From Streptomyces adustus (GTDB taxonomy: Bacteria > Actinomycetota > Actinomycetes > Streptomycetales > Streptomycetaceae), in NCBI RefSeq assembly GCF_009377175.1, contig NZ_VJZD01000001.1:1-64000 (forward strand): a stretch of DNA of 64,000 nucleotides, read 5' to 3'. The position numbers were made by a program, and so were the translations under genes. Shown here piece after piece: positions 49,932 to 60,225 of the stretch. Every line of letters begins with the position of its first letter. The first letter of the stretch is position 1. The notes under the pieces are model-generated. The model saw nothing but the letters and a program-made list of their open reading frames with translations. It did not search any database and was not told the DNA's origin.

Positions 49932-51506
49932 TCAGGCGTCGGCCCGGTACACCTCCGGCGCGTTCGGCCGGGGCGCGGGCCGATGCCGGGCCGCCGGGCC
50001 CTCGGCGAAGGCGCGCAGCAGGTTGTCGGTCGTGCGGGTGACGAAGGCGCGGGTACGGGCGTCCATGCCGTGGTCCCGGCCCCCGTCGGGGGTGCCGGCC
50101 ATCAGACCCTCCACCCAGCGCATGGTGCCGGTCGCGAAGACGCCCGCGCCGCCGCGGAGGGTGTAGTACGCCGAGTCGGCGTGGCTGCGCCGGCCGTTGC
50201 ACACCAGGGGCGAGTGCGCCGTGATCTCCAGCGGTGCGGGGACGGGCGCGCCCGGGGTGACCCGGTCGTACTCCACGCCGACCAGATGGTCGAAGCCCTC
50301 TCCGGGGCGTACGCCGGTGCCCTCGTACAGCCAGTGGTCCGCCGCGTGGACGACGTACGGCGCGTCCGTCGGGTATCCCTCGTACAGCACACCGGTCAGC
50401 GACGACTCCGGGTCGGCCGCCGGGGACTGGCGGAAGTCGGTCGTCACCAGGGCGGGGTCCGTCGTACGGAAGGGGTCGGACCGGAAGGACGACTTGTAGC
50501 AGACCACCGTACGGTCGGACCCCGTGCCCTCCTGCTCCAGGCGGATCCGGCGGAAGCAGGTGTTGGCTCCCAGGAAGGCCACATTGGTGCCCGCGTCGCG
50601 CGCCTCGGTGACGTGCTGCCGCTGCTCGGGGGTCCAGTACTCGTCGTGGCCGAGGCAGATGACGGCGCTCGCGCCGTGCAGGACCTTCGGGTCGCGGTGC
50701 ACGTCCATGCCGGTGGTGTAGGCGAGCGGGAGGCCGAGCCGTTCGGCCCGGACCACCGCCGCCCGCTCGTACACCATGAACTTCTCCGCGCCGTCCTCGT
50801 CGTAGGGCCGGTCGAAGCTGACGGCGAGGGACCGGTCGTCGTACGCGCCGGAGGGGCCCTCGTAGAGGCTGGAACCGCCCCAGCGGTTGTACGCCTGCCA
50901 GGTGGCCGGGGCGTGCATCAGCACCGTGCGGCCCGCGCCCTGCGTGGAGCGCACGATCAGCGGGATGTAGCGCTGGTGGCCGTCCTGCGTGTCCAGGCGC
51001 AGCAGGTAGGCGCCCTCCGGCCACCCCGTCGTGCCGAGAGCCGTCGTGCGCGGCCACTGCGCGCGGACCGTGCGGGTGTCGGACAGGAAGCGCGGTTCGG
51101 GCTGGACGCGGCCCGGTATCCGCTCGGACGACCACACCAGCCGCGCCTCGGCCCCGCCGTACCAGCCGACGCGGAAGGCCGAGACACGGAAGGACGGCGC
51201 GGTCGTCGAGACATGCAGACCGATCTCCTCGCCCGGGGTCACACTCACCCGGTCGGCGTACCCCATGACGGCCGTGTCGGGGCCTCGCGACCGGATGCGC
51301 CAGTCGGGTGTCCCCGGGCGGTTCCGTTCCGCCTCGGGCCGGTGCGAAGCGGCGGCCCGGTCCGTGTGGCGCACGGGAGCGGACGGGGCGCACGCGGCGG
51401 TCGCGGCGAGCCCCCCGCCCGCGCACACTTCCAGGAAGACCCTGCGCCGCAGCCCCGGCAGGTGCTCCTTCCCGTCCCGCGGGGTGTCTCGCTGGTCGGG
51501 TCCCAC
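49932..51506 (-). CDS. N,N-dimethylformamidase-like (DMFase large-subunit fold) lipoprotein
   Basis: A 524-residue protein related to the N,N-dimethylformamidase beta-subunit family. The N-terminus has a signal with a lipobox-like LAATAAC (after RRRVFLEVCAGGG), so it is probably surface-anchored. Family landmarks are APATWQAYNRWGGSSLYEG, CLGHDEYWTPEQRQHV, and DAGTNVAFLGANTCFRRIRLE, the last near a glutamine-amidotransferase-like core. True DMFases are cytosolic amidohydrolases, so an exported version likely acts on something else. Confidence 0.82.
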   Translation of the reverse strand: MGPDQRDTPRDGKEHLPGLRRRVFLEVCAGGGLAATAACAPSAPVRHTDRAAASHRPEAERNRPGTPDWRIRSRGPDTAVMGYADRVSVTPGEEIGLHVSTTAPSFRVSAFRVGWYGGAEARLVWSSERIPGRVQPEPRFLSDTRTVRAQWPRTTALGTTGWPEGAYLLRLDTQDGHQRYIPLIVRSTQGAGRTVLMHAPATWQAYNRWGGSSLYEGPSGAYDDRSLAVSFDRPYDEDGAEKFMVYERAAVVRAERLGLPLAYTTGMDVHRDPKVLHGASAVICLGHDEYWTPEQRQHVTEARDAGTNVAFLGANTCFRRIRLEQEGTGSDRTVVCYKSSFRSDPFRTTDPALVTTDFRQSPAADPESSLTGVLYEGYPTDAPYVVHAADHWLYEGTGVRPGEGFDHLVGVEYDRVTPGAPVPAPLEITAHSPLVCNGRRSHADSAYYTLRGGAGVFATGTMRWVEGLMAGTPDGGRDHGMDARTRAFVTRTTDNLLRAFAEGPAARHRPAPRPNAPEVYRADA

Positions 51507-51619
51507 ATCGCCTCCCGTGCGTCCGGTTCGTGCGACACCTGCCCCTTGAGGACCAAAGTGACACAGCGGGACAAGCCGCGCGCCCGGCCGTCGGCCGTCA
51601 CTCCGGCATACGGACGCAC

Positions 51620-51654
51620 CCGCTCCCGGGGCCGTGGATCAGCCCCGGGAGCGG
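51620..51654 (-). terminator. Hairpin terminator downstream of the nucleotidyltransferase region
   Basis: CCGCTCCCGGGGC pairs perfectly over 13 bp across a nine-base loop. It lies in the 350-bp gap between the DMFase-like gene and the nucleotidyltransferase and would end minus-strand transcripts from the latter. Confidence 0.65.
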
Positions 51655-51673
51655 CGCGGGAGAGTCCGGCGAC

Positions 51674-51858
51674 TCAGGAGAACTTGATCGTGTCGAGCCG
51701 GCCACCGGCCGAGGAGGGGCAGGTGACGGGTCGGTGACCATGGAGAGGGCCCCGGTGAGGCCGACCGACGGTGTTCCCGTTCATGGCGCCGAGGGTGTGG
51801 CCGCTGCCGGCCACGTGCCCGCTGCCGCTCAGCCTGGGTTCCGGGCCTCCGAGAAAGA
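51674..51858 (-). pseudogene. Possible decayed coding remnant
   Basis: Downstream of the nucleotidyltransferase stop, minus-strand frames with high third-position G/C switch twice: GSGHVAGSGHTLGAMNGNTV, then VGLTGALSMVTDP in another frame, then TCPSSAGGRLDTIKFS back in the first. This patchwork looks like a small gene broken by two compensating shifts. I recognise no family, and the short length makes chance possible. Confidence 0.25.
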
Positions 51859-52698
51859 TCAAATAGGCCGGGAGGGGGCGTGGCACGTCGCGAGGAAGTC
51901 GCACACCTCGGCCACCAGCCGGTCGGCGTCGTCGAGCGCGGCGGCAAGCGTCTCCGGGGTGGTGCCGAGCGCGGAGAACAACGCGTGCGCGCGTCCGGCG
52001 AAGTCCGAGGGGGCACCGGGGAGTTCGCCCGCGGCCCGCACCGCACCCTTCTCGTTGAGCACCCAGCTCCTGGCATGAGCGTGCAGCGCGTGTACGAGAA
52101 GCCCGACCGCGCGGAAGAGGCAACCGGCGACATGGAACGCGTCGCCGCGGGCCGCGCCCTTGCGCGCGTTGGCCAGGACGAACGGTGCCTCCCACCGCGC
52201 GTTGCCGACGAGCGCCGCCCGCAGCGGCTCCGGATAGAAACGGGTCCGCTCCCGCAGGGTGCGAAGCTCGCCGCCGGGGTCGGCGAGGATGCGTCCCAGT
52301 GCCACCTCACCGGCGTAGGCGTGGGAGTACACACCCAGCGGATGGCCGGGCTGAGCGCCGATCTCGAACCGGCCGGCCCGGCACTGCCGCCAGACGCGGT
52401 GCACCCGGTCCATGTCGCGGTAGATCCAGTCGACGTGATGTCCGTCGACGGTCAGCCAGCCGCCGCCGTCCACCCACGGCCCCCACCCGCCCGGCTCGGT
52501 GACCTCCACCGGCCCGCCGGTCAGCTCGGCCGCCAGCAGACGCAGCGCCGCGGTGTCCAGCGGTGGCCGGTAGTACAGGCCCAGGTCGTAGTCGGAGTCG
52601 GGGCTGTGCGTGCCCCTGGCCCTGCTGCCTCCCAGGCACACCCCGACGACGCCGCCGACCTCCGCCAGCCGCTCCGCGATCTCCACCAAGCGATCCAC
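51859..52698 (-). CDS. Nucleotidyltransferase-domain protein (MNT/kanamycin-type fold)
   Basis: A 279-residue protein with the pol-beta nucleotidyltransferase signature GGSRARG...DSDYDLGLYY (residues 22-42), which supplies the two metal-binding Asp residues; a third acidic position lies in HHVDWIYRDMD. Family members adenylylate antibiotics, toxins or tRNA. The C-terminal part is helical (DAFHVAGCLFRAVGLLVHALHAH), as in aminoglycoside nucleotidyltransferases. The GTG at 52698 gives the compact family length. A role in drug modification is possible but unproven. Confidence 0.85.
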   Translation of the reverse strand: MDRLVEIAERLAEVGGVVGVCLGGSRARGTHSPDSDYDLGLYYRPPLDTAALRLLAAELTGGPVEVTEPGGWGPWVDGGGWLTVDGHHVDWIYRDMDRVHRVWRQCRAGRFEIGAQPGHPLGVYSHAYAGEVALGRILADPGGELRTLRERTRFYPEPLRAALVGNARWEAPFVLANARKGAARGDAFHVAGCLFRAVGLLVHALHAHARSWVLNEKGAVRAAGELPGAPSDFAGRAHALFSALGTTPETLAAALDDADRLVAEVCDFLATCHAPSRPI

Positions 52699-52853
52699 GG
52701 ACCCAGTCTGCTGAGGCACACCACCGGCCGCGACCGATTTCCCCGGCACCCGCGCCGCGACGGGGAAGATCCCGAGCCGGAGGGGCCCGACCAGGAGGCC
52801 TTCGGGCACCTCGGCCACCCCCGCACCGCAGGTCACCTGCGGCGTGGCAGAGT

Positions 52854-53987
<1,134 letters not shown>

Positions 53988-54025
53988 TCCCGTAGGGCCG
54001 TCGGCCGCTGGGCCCGTCCTTGCCG

Positions 54026-55504
54026 TCAGTCCACCGGCCAGGTGTGGACCGGGGCGTTGAGGTGCATGTAGTCGATGTACTGCCGTGTCATGCGCCGCAG
54101 CGCCTCGTGCCGGCCACAGTGCTCCGCTCTCTCGAAGCGGTGCAGCATCTCCTTCTGCCAGACCGCGCCGTTGCGCGCGGTGACGCACCGCTGCTCGATG
54201 ATGCCGAGCAGCGGTTCCCGCCAGGCCGCGTCCATGCCCGAGCGCTCCAGGCCCTGGTGCGCCAGCGGCAGCAGCCTGCGCAGGGCGAGTTCATGGGCCG
54301 GTACCTCACCCGTTCCGGGCCAGTACAACCGCGCATCGATGCCCTGCCGTGCCGCGGCGTGCAGGTTGTCCTCGGCGGCGGAGAAGGACATCCGCGACCA
54401 CACCGGCCGGTCCTCGTCCACCAGGGCGCGGGTGAGACCGTAGTAGAAGGCACCGTTGGCCAGGGTGTCGGCGACCGTCGGGCCCGCGGGCAGCACACGG
54501 TTCTCCACCCTCAGGTGCGGCCTGCCCCGGGAGACGGCGTAGACCGGACGGTTCCATCGGTAGATCGTGCCGTTGTGCAGGGTGAGTTCGGACAGTTCCG
54601 GGGTGTCCCCGCGCTCCAGCGTCCGCTTGGGGTCCTGGTCCTCGCACAACGGCAGCAGCGCCGGAAAGTAGCGGAGGTTCTCCTCGAAGAGATCGAAGAC
54701 GCTGTTGATCCACCGCTCCCCGAACCAGACCCGGGGTCGTACTCCCTGAGCCTTGATCTCCACCGGACGGGTGTCCGTCGCCTGCTCGAAGAGCGGGATA
54801 CGGGTCTCGTGCGCCAGCTCCTTGCCGAACAGGAAGGGCGAGTTGGCCGCCAGCGCCACCTGCACCCCGGCGATCGCCTGCGCCGCGTTCCAGTAGTCGG
54901 CGAACTCCTCCGGTGGCACCTGGAGATGGAACTGCGTGCTCGTGCACGCGGCTTCCGGCGTGATGGTCTCCGCGTAGGTCCGCAGCCGGTCGACACCGTC
55001 CAGTTCGATGAGCAGATCCTCGCCGCGCGCCGCGAAGACCTGCTCGTTGATCAGGTGGTACCGGGCGTTCTCCGACAGGGCCTTCGGTCCGACGTCCGCC
55101 TCCTGCAAGGTGGGCAGGATGCCGATCATGATCAGCTGGACACCGACCGTCCTGGCGCGCTCGTCCGCGTGGTTCAGCGCGGCACGGATCTCCTCCTCCC
55201 AGGCATCGGGGCCACCCGCGGTCAGCCGCCGGGGCGGAATGTTGATCTCCAGATTGAACCGGCCCAGCTCGGTGTCCCAGGCGGGATCCCCGATCGCGTC
55301 GAGCACATCGCTGTTGCGCATCGCCGGCTCGGCCTCCGTGTCGGTCAGGTTCAGCTCGATCTCCAGGCCCACCTGGGGCCACTCCGCGTCGAACCGTGAC
55401 TCCCGCAACATCTGCGCGAAGACATCGAGACATTCCTGCATCTTGATCCGGTACCGGCGACGGTCCTCGCGGGTGAAGACCAGCGCCGGAACGTCGCGTC
55501 CCAT
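54026..55504 (-). CDS. Glutamate-cysteine ligase family protein
   Basis: A 492-residue ATP-dependent carboxylate-amine ligase of the GCS2-like superfamily. PQVGLEIELNLTDTEAEPAM carries the acidic metal/substrate residues, TELGRFNLEINIPPR the second, STQFHLQVPPEEFADYWNAAQ and LRVENRVLPAGPTVAD the later core. It would couple glutamate (or a similar acid) to an amine or Cys. Streptomyces use mycothiol rather than glutathione, so the product is uncertain. It stands alone, convergent with the threonine aldolase gene. Confidence 0.82.
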   Translation of the reverse strand: MGRDVPALVFTREDRRRYRIKMQECLDVFAQMLRESRFDAEWPQVGLEIELNLTDTEAEPAMRNSDVLDAIGDPAWDTELGRFNLEINIPPRRLTAGGPDAWEEEIRAALNHADERARTVGVQLIMIGILPTLQEADVGPKALSENARYHLINEQVFAARGEDLLIELDGVDRLRTYAETITPEAACTSTQFHLQVPPEEFADYWNAAQAIAGVQVALAANSPFLFGKELAHETRIPLFEQATDTRPVEIKAQGVRPRVWFGERWINSVFDLFEENLRYFPALLPLCEDQDPKRTLERGDTPELSELTLHNGTIYRWNRPVYAVSRGRPHLRVENRVLPAGPTVADTLANGAFYYGLTRALVDEDRPVWSRMSFSAAEDNLHAAARQGIDARLYWPGTGEVPAHELALRRLLPLAHQGLERSGMDAAWREPLLGIIEQRCVTARNGAVWQKEMLHRFERAEHCGRHEALRRMTRQYIDYMHLNAPVHTWPVD

Positions 55505-55628
55505 CGGCCCTCCCGGTGGCCCCGCGGATGCCTTTCCTCACCAGCGTCGCACCACGGGGCAGGTCTGACCATGCGGGACACGGCCGCGCGCCGGGCCCGG
55601 GGACAGCCCCGGTGCCCACGTCGCCCGG

Positions 55629-55886
55629 TCAGGCGGCGACCACGGCGTTCAGCCCGTAGTCCAGTTCCTCGCCGTCGACCAGCACCGCCTCGACCGTACG
55701 AGTCTCGGGGTCGATGTCGGCCGTGATCCCCTCGCCCGTGTAGATGGGGTATCCAGAGGCGCCCGTCTTTCCCGTCGCCTCGACGAGCGCCGACCGCACG
55801 GCCGAGTCCTCCCCGCCGGCCCCACCTCCGTCCTCGACGTGCGCGGGGACCAGCAGGACGGTGTAGCGCTGCGGATGTGTAGTCAT
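55629..55886 (-). CDS. Small hypothetical protein (possibly DUF6296-like)
   Basis: An 85-residue acidic protein: RYTVLLVPAHVEDGGG at the start, then GKTGASGYPIYTGEGITADID and VEAVLVDGEELDYGLN. The GxxGYPxY phrase recalls small Streptomyces proteins grouped as DUF6296, but I am not certain. No membrane or signal segments are seen. Function is unknown. Confidence 0.6.
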   Translation of the reverse strand: MTTHPQRYTVLLVPAHVEDGGGAGGEDSAVRSALVEATGKTGASGYPIYTGEGITADIDPETRTVEAVLVDGEELDYGLNAVVAA

Positions 55887-55981
55887 ACTCCGGAATCTAA
55901 TCGTCCGTCCCGCTCCACCCGGGAAGGACGCACGGCGGGGCCACGAAAGACGCGGTGGATCGGTGATCCCGGCCGGCCGGG

Positions 55982-56920
55982 TCAGCTGAAGGTGCGTCGG
56001 TAGCTCTGCGGGCTGACGCCGGTGGTGCGTTTGAAGCGGTCGCGGAAGGTGGTGGGTGAGCCGAAGCCGACCTGGCTGCCGATGCGTTCGACGGAGTGCC
56101 CCGTGGTTTCGAGGAGGTGCTGCGCCTGGCGGATCCGGGCTCGGTGGAGCCATTGGAGCGGGGTGGTGCCGGTCTGGTCGCGAAAGCGCCGGATCAGGGT
56201 GCGGGTGCTGGTCCCGGCTCGCTCGGCGATGTCGGCGAGGGTGAGGTCGCGGGCGAGGTTCTCCCGCAGCCAGGCGAGCAGCACGTCCAGCTCGGAGCCC
56301 TGCGGCGTGGGGGCGTGGTCGTAGACGATGAACTGCGCCTGTCCGCCCTCCCGTTCGAGGGGCATCACCGACAGGCGGGCGGCATCGGCGGCGACGGCCG
56401 AGCCGTAGTCCCGACGGATCATGTGCAGGCACAGGTCCAGGCCTGCGGCCGCGCCCGCCGAGGTGAGGAACTGGCCGTTGTCGACGTAGAGAACGTCAGG
56501 GTCGACCTCGATGCCCGGGTGGGTGGCGGCCAGCAGCTCGGCCGCGATCCAGTGGGTGGTGACCCGCAGCCCGTCGAGGAGCCCGGTGGCGGCCAGGGGG
56601 AAGGTGCCCGCGCAGATGGAGGCGATCCGCGTTCCGTCGGCCGCGGCCGATCGCAGCGCGTCGCACACGGCGGGAGACACCGGGGCGGTGGGATCGGCCA
56701 CGCCCGGCACGATGACGGTGTCCGCGCCCCGGAGGCCTTCCAGACCCCAGGGGGCGCGCAGGGCGAAGGCTCCGGCGTCGATCTCGTCGCGCTCGGCGCA
56801 CACCCGGACCTGGTACCCGGGCCGCCCGTCGGGCAGACGGGTTCGGGAGAAGACCTCGATCGGGGTGGCCAGGTCGAACGGGATCACCTGATCCAGCGCG
56901 AGTACGGCGACGGTGTGCAT
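55982..56920 (-). CDS. GlxA-family AraC-type transcriptional regulator
   Basis: A 312-residue regulator with an N-terminal DJ-1/PfpI amidotransferase-like domain (SICAGTFPLAATGLLDG, nucleophile-like Cys) and a C-terminal AraC double helix-turn-helix (LTLADIAERAGTSTRTLIRRFRDQTG; SVERIGSQVGFGSPTTFRDRFKR). It is divergent from a DJ-1/PfpI gene over 195 bp, a frequent pairing in which the regulator controls the neighbour. Confidence 0.93.
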   Translation of the reverse strand: MHTVAVLALDQVIPFDLATPIEVFSRTRLPDGRPGYQVRVCAERDEIDAGAFALRAPWGLEGLRGADTVIVPGVADPTAPVSPAVCDALRSAAADGTRIASICAGTFPLAATGLLDGLRVTTHWIAAELLAATHPGIEVDPDVLYVDNGQFLTSAGAAAGLDLCLHMIRRDYGSAVAADAARLSVMPLEREGGQAQFIVYDHAPTPQGSELDVLLAWLRENLARDLTLADIAERAGTSTRTLIRRFRDQTGTTPLQWLHRARIRQAQHLLETTGHSVERIGSQVGFGSPTTFRDRFKRTTGVSPQSYRRTFS

Positions 56921-57115
56921 GGCCGGAACTTACCTCCTCATCGGCTCGACGGAACCGGACCGATCTCCGGTCGGTACCGCGTCACAGCAGGTCCGAGCAC
57001 CCCGAACCACGCTTGGCATTATCCCGTTGAACCCTGTCACTACTGCCACTGGGCGTTCAAGGCGGCAGCCTGTTGACTTTGGAGTGCCCGATGGAGACCT
57101 CCCGAAGGAACGTCC

Positions 57116-57805
57116 ATGCACATCCAGGTTGTCCTGTTCGACGGCTTCGACCCGCTCGATGTCATCGCCCCCTACGAGGTGCTGTACGCCGGTGGCTCGG
57201 CGTCGGACGGCGCGGTGACCGTCGAGCTGGTCTCCGCGGAAGGTCCGCGTGAGGTGACCAGCGGCACCGGAGGCCTGACGCTGCGCGCCACCGGAGCCCT
57301 CGACCTGAGGCGCGCGGACATGTTGCTGGTGCCCGGCGCCTCCGGCCGCGTGGGCGAACCAGGTGAGGTCCCGGACGAGGAGGTGGGGGCCGGCGAACGG
57401 CGGCAGGACGAGTTCATCCCGGTGCTGCTGGGCCGCACGCTGACCACCGAGCTCCCCGCGCTGCTGAAGCAGGCGATGGACGACCCGGACGTCACGGTCG
57501 CCACCGTCTGCGGCGGCTCGCTCGTCCTGGCCATGGCAGGCCTGCTGGAGGGGCGGCATGCCACCACCCATCACCTGGGCCTGGACATGCTGGACGCCAC
57601 CGGCGCCCACGCGGTGCGCGCCCGCGTCGTGGACGACGGCGACCTGATCACCGGCGCCGGCGTCACCTCCGGACTCGATCTCGCCCTGTACCTGCTGGAA
57701 CGCGAGGTGGGCCCCCGCGTCGCGCACGCCGTCGAGGAGCTCTTCGCCCACGAGCGGCGCGGCACCGTCTGGCGCGCCCAGGGCCCGACGCCGACCCCGC
57801 TCTGA
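57116..57805 (+). CDS. DJ-1/PfpI family protein
   Basis: A 229-residue class I glutamine-amidotransferase-like protein. The nucleophile elbow TVCGGSLVLAMAGLL has the conserved Cys, and an early HIQVVLFDGFDPLDVIAPYEVL is the family opening with the acidic residue. Members act as hydratases, deglycases or chaperones, with roles in stress. It is transcribed away from the GlxA regulator and probably under its control. GAAGGAAC precedes the ATG. Confidence 0.9.
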   Translation: MHIQVVLFDGFDPLDVIAPYEVLYAGGSASDGAVTVELVSAEGPREVTSGTGGLTLRATGALDLRRADMLLVPGASGRVGEPGEVPDEEVGAGERRQDEFIPVLLGRTLTTELPALLKQAMDDPDVTVATVCGGSLVLAMAGLLEGRHATTHHLGLDMLDATGAHAVRARVVDDGDLITGAGVTSGLDLALYLLEREVGPRVAHAVEELFAHERRGTVWRAQGPTPTPL

Positions 57806-57872
57806 ACTGTCGGCCCACGCCGGTCAGCCGCTCACCATCCATTCCCCTCGCGCAGTCAGGAAGATCACCGAA

Positions 57873-58190
57873 ATGCCCGTCGAAGGCACCTGGAACCTGT
57901 CCGTCTCCACCCCCATCGGCAGGATCGGGGCCGTGGTCGAACTCCATGAACAGGACGGCCTCCTGACCGGCGTCGCCCGCGGCGCCGAAGAGGAAGTACC
58001 CCTCGGCGACATCACCCTCGACGGCGACCGGCTCACCTGGAAGCAGGCCGTCACCAAGCCCCTGCGCCTGAACCTGACGTTCGACGTGACGGTCGACGGC
58101 GACACCCTCCAGGGCACCTCCAGAGCGGGCCGCCTCCCGCCCTCGAAGGTCACCGGCGAGCGCCGATCCGAACCGATTCGACGGACGTGA
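57873..58190 (+). CDS. Small beta-barrel hypothetical protein
   Basis: A 105-residue protein made of alternating polar/hydrophobic strands: GTWNLSVSTPIGRIGAVVELHEQDGLLTGVA, then LTWKQAVTKPLRLNLTFDVTVDGDTLQGTSRAG. The pattern is that of small lipocalin-like or DUF-type beta proteins. It follows the DJ-1 gene by 68 bp and may share its transcript. Function is unknown. Confidence 0.75.
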   Translation: MPVEGTWNLSVSTPIGRIGAVVELHEQDGLLTGVARGAEEEVPLGDITLDGDRLTWKQAVTKPLRLNLTFDVTVDGDTLQGTSRAGRLPPSKVTGERRSEPIRRT

Positions 58191-58201
58191 TCGAATAGGG
58201 G

Positions 58202-58762
58202 ATGGCTTCGTTCTGGACTGGCAAGCGGGTACGTCTGCGCGGTATCGAGCCCGAGGACTGGGCGGCGTTCATGGGCCTCGCCGTCGACGAGGAGCGGTTG
58301 GGAGACCTGCTGCATCCCCCTGGGTCCGCCGAGTCGTTCCGCGCCTGGGCGAAGGAGCAGGCCGCCGCGAAGTCCGAGGGCGACTGCTTCAGGTTGGCCA
58401 TCCAAGCCCTGGACACGGGGAAGATCGTCGGAGCTGTCGGCTCGCACCACGCGGATCCGCGTGCAGGGCGGTTCGAATACGGCATCACGATGGCTGCCGG
58501 GCACCGACGCAAGGGCTACGCAGCAGAAGCCGCGGTGATACTGCTGCGCTTCATGTTCGCCGAGCGGCGGTACCACAAGTGCGAAGCACGAATCTTCGGG
58601 CACAACGAGGCATCACTGGCACTGCATCGCCGTCTCGGCTTCGTCGAGGAGGGGCGCCTGCGCGATCACGTTTTCTTCGCCGGTCGACATCATGATCTGG
58701 TCGTGATGGGCATACTCGCCCACGAGTTCGCACAACAGCACCCCGCGAGCGAACCCGACTGA
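58202..58762 (+). CDS. GNAT N-acetyltransferase (2)
   Basis: A 186-residue RimJ/RimL-type acetyltransferase: VRLRGIEPEDWAAFMGLAVDEE at the start, ITMAAGHRRKGYAAEAAVILLRFMF with the acetyl-CoA loop (R-R-x-G-x-A), and FGHNEASLALHRRLGFVEEGRLRD at the C-terminus. The substrate is unknown. It starts 12 bp after the small beta-barrel gene, so they are probably in one operon. Confidence 0.9.
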   Translation: MASFWTGKRVRLRGIEPEDWAAFMGLAVDEERLGDLLHPPGSAESFRAWAKEQAAAKSEGDCFRLAIQALDTGKIVGAVGSHHADPRAGRFEYGITMAAGHRRKGYAAEAAVILLRFMFAERRYHKCEARIFGHNEASLALHRRLGFVEEGRLRDHVFFAGRHHDLVVMGILAHEFAQQHPASEPD

Positions 58763-58788
58763 ACACCGGTCCTGCGCAGCCGAGCGAG

Positions 58789-58905
58789 TGCGGTTGCGGA
58801 ACCTTCCACCGCCTGGTCGTCACGGGGAAAAACGCCGGCCAGGTCTGGTTCGACGACCCCGACTGGGGCGGCCTGGGGACCGCCGCGAGCGGCATCAGGT
58901 TCCGG
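58789..58905 (+). pseudogene. SMI1/KNR4 (SUKH immunity) domain remnant
   Basis: Thirty-nine codons read CGTFHRLVVTGKNAGQVWFDD followed by WGGL, the conserved C-terminal signature of SMI1/KNR4 (SUKH) proteins. The N-terminal two thirds, any start codon and the proper C-terminal end are missing. SUKH proteins act as immunity proteins for polymorphic toxins, so this is probably a relic of a lost toxin-immunity locus. Its end overlaps the LamG gene. Confidence 0.65.
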
Positions 58906-59761
58906 CGGAGGAGCCCCGGGGGGACTGCGCGTTCATGGCCTGATGGTGGGCGGCGAGACGGGCGGCAGGCAGTTCGGAGTCGTAGACGGCCACCTTGCCG
59001 ATCGCGCCCTCGAAGTACGAACGGTCGTCGACGCCACCGATCCGCATCGGGGCGTCGGTGTTGGCGGGGGTGATGTCGTACTCCGCGAGGGCATCCTGGT
59101 CGCGGAGCACCCCGTTCCTGTAGATCTTGACGTACCCGGTCGGGTAGGCGGGACTCTTGTCGCGGGTGTTGATCACCAGCGCGAAATGGATCCACTCGCC
59201 GGAACCGACCTCGTCCTCGAAGTACGATCCGGCGCCGAATCCGCCGTCCGCGTTGAAGACGTATCCGCTGATGCGGTTGGCCCGGAGTTCGGTGTTGTCC
59301 CGCGAGTACATGCGGGCCAGCCACTCGTTCTGACCGTTCGGACTGGAGGACTTGCCGAGCCAGTTGACGTAGCCGGTGCTCGCGGTCTTGGCGAAGGTCA
59401 GCGTGTCGGGCCGTAGCCACGCCTCCACGGTCAGCTCACCGGTCGTGGTGACGGAGAGCCGGTCGTCGTCGGGGACCTCCACGTACTGGGAGGCTCCGTC
59501 GAACAGAAAGGCGGGGTCCCCATTGGGCATGGAGGTGGTGCCCGGTCCGTGGTGCCGGGTGGCCTTGAGCGCGGCCGTGGACTGCTTCGTCGCGTACCCG
59601 CCGCCGCGCAGGTAAAGAGCCGGGGTGTCGGACAACACCTCCGTGTCGTAGGCCGCGGGCCGGTCGCCGGAGGGGGGTGGGCTGCCGCAGGCCGTCAGCG
59701 TCGCAGCGCCGCCTCCGATGACCGCGGCCAGGAAACAGGCCGTACGCCTTGTTCGCGTCAT
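58895..59761 (-). CDS. LamG (concanavalin-like jelly-roll) lipoprotein
   Basis: A 288-residue surface lipoprotein: signal peptide with lipobox LTAC, then a LamG/laminin-G-like domain (FLFDGASQYVEVPDDDRLSV, LTVEAWLRPDTLTFAKTAS, WIHFALVINTRD, VKIYRNGVLRDQDAL, IGGVDDRSYFEGAIGKVAVYD). Such domains bind carbohydrate and often carry calcium. It contains no catalytic module, so an adhesive or carbohydrate-binding role is likely. The ATG at 59761 is used because it begins the signal peptide. Confidence 0.87.
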   Translation of the reverse strand: MTRTRRTACFLAAVIGGGAATLTACGSPPPSGDRPAAYDTEVLSDTPALYLRGGGYATKQSTAALKATRHHGPGTTSMPNGDPAFLFDGASQYVEVPDDDRLSVTTTGELTVEAWLRPDTLTFAKTASTGYVNWLGKSSSPNGQNEWLARMYSRDNTELRANRISGYVFNADGGFGAGSYFEDEVGSGEWIHFALVINTRDKSPAYPTGYVKIYRNGVLRDQDALAEYDITPANTDAPMRIGGVDDRSYFEGAIGKVAVYDSELPAARLAAHHQAMNAQSPRGSSAGT

Positions 59762-60225
59762 CGCCGGGATGTCCCTCGCTCGGCGGGAGACTGCCGCGAC
59801 GATTCGTCCGGCACGGAGGAAGGGCGGCAAGAGGTTGCCGCGTTGCCACAAGTCATAGGATTGCCCGCTTGTTCCGCACTCACAGCCGGCCCGCACAACA
59901 GGCGCGGCACTCTACGGCGGTGGAGACCACACGCCCGATCCGGCGCCCCGGTCGCTTCACCCGGACAGCACCCGGCTCGCGGAGCAGCAGCTCCGTGACC
60001 TCATCCAATGTCCCACACGACGACCGACGACCAGGGGGCGAAAGGGTGTGGCATTTCCGACATACAGCCCACGCCCTTGCGCCCCACGTCACAGACCGGG
60101 CGCAGGATGCGGCATGGGCCCTCGTGCACGGTTGATCCGGCGCGAGGAGCCGACACCTGCTAGGCCCTCCTCGCACGGCCCCTCCTCGCACGGCCCCTCC
60201 TCGCACGGCCCCTCCCTCGCGTCGG
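59762..60225. other. Intergenic stretch without a recognisable gene
   Basis: About 460 bp between the LamG gene and the eroded DUF4235 gene. Frames here are short, lack ribosome sites and show no family motif. The only structure I see is the 15-bp tandem repeat at its right end. It may contain the LamG promoter near 59770-59870, where the sequence is somewhat AT-richer. Confidence 0.5.
60166..60210. repeat. 15-bp tandem repeat, three copies
   Basis: CCTCCTCGCACGGCC occurs three times in perfect tandem, with a partial fourth copy (CCTCCCTCGC) after it. It lies just beyond the end of the DUF4235-like gene. Slippage during replication is the simplest explanation. Confidence 0.9.
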
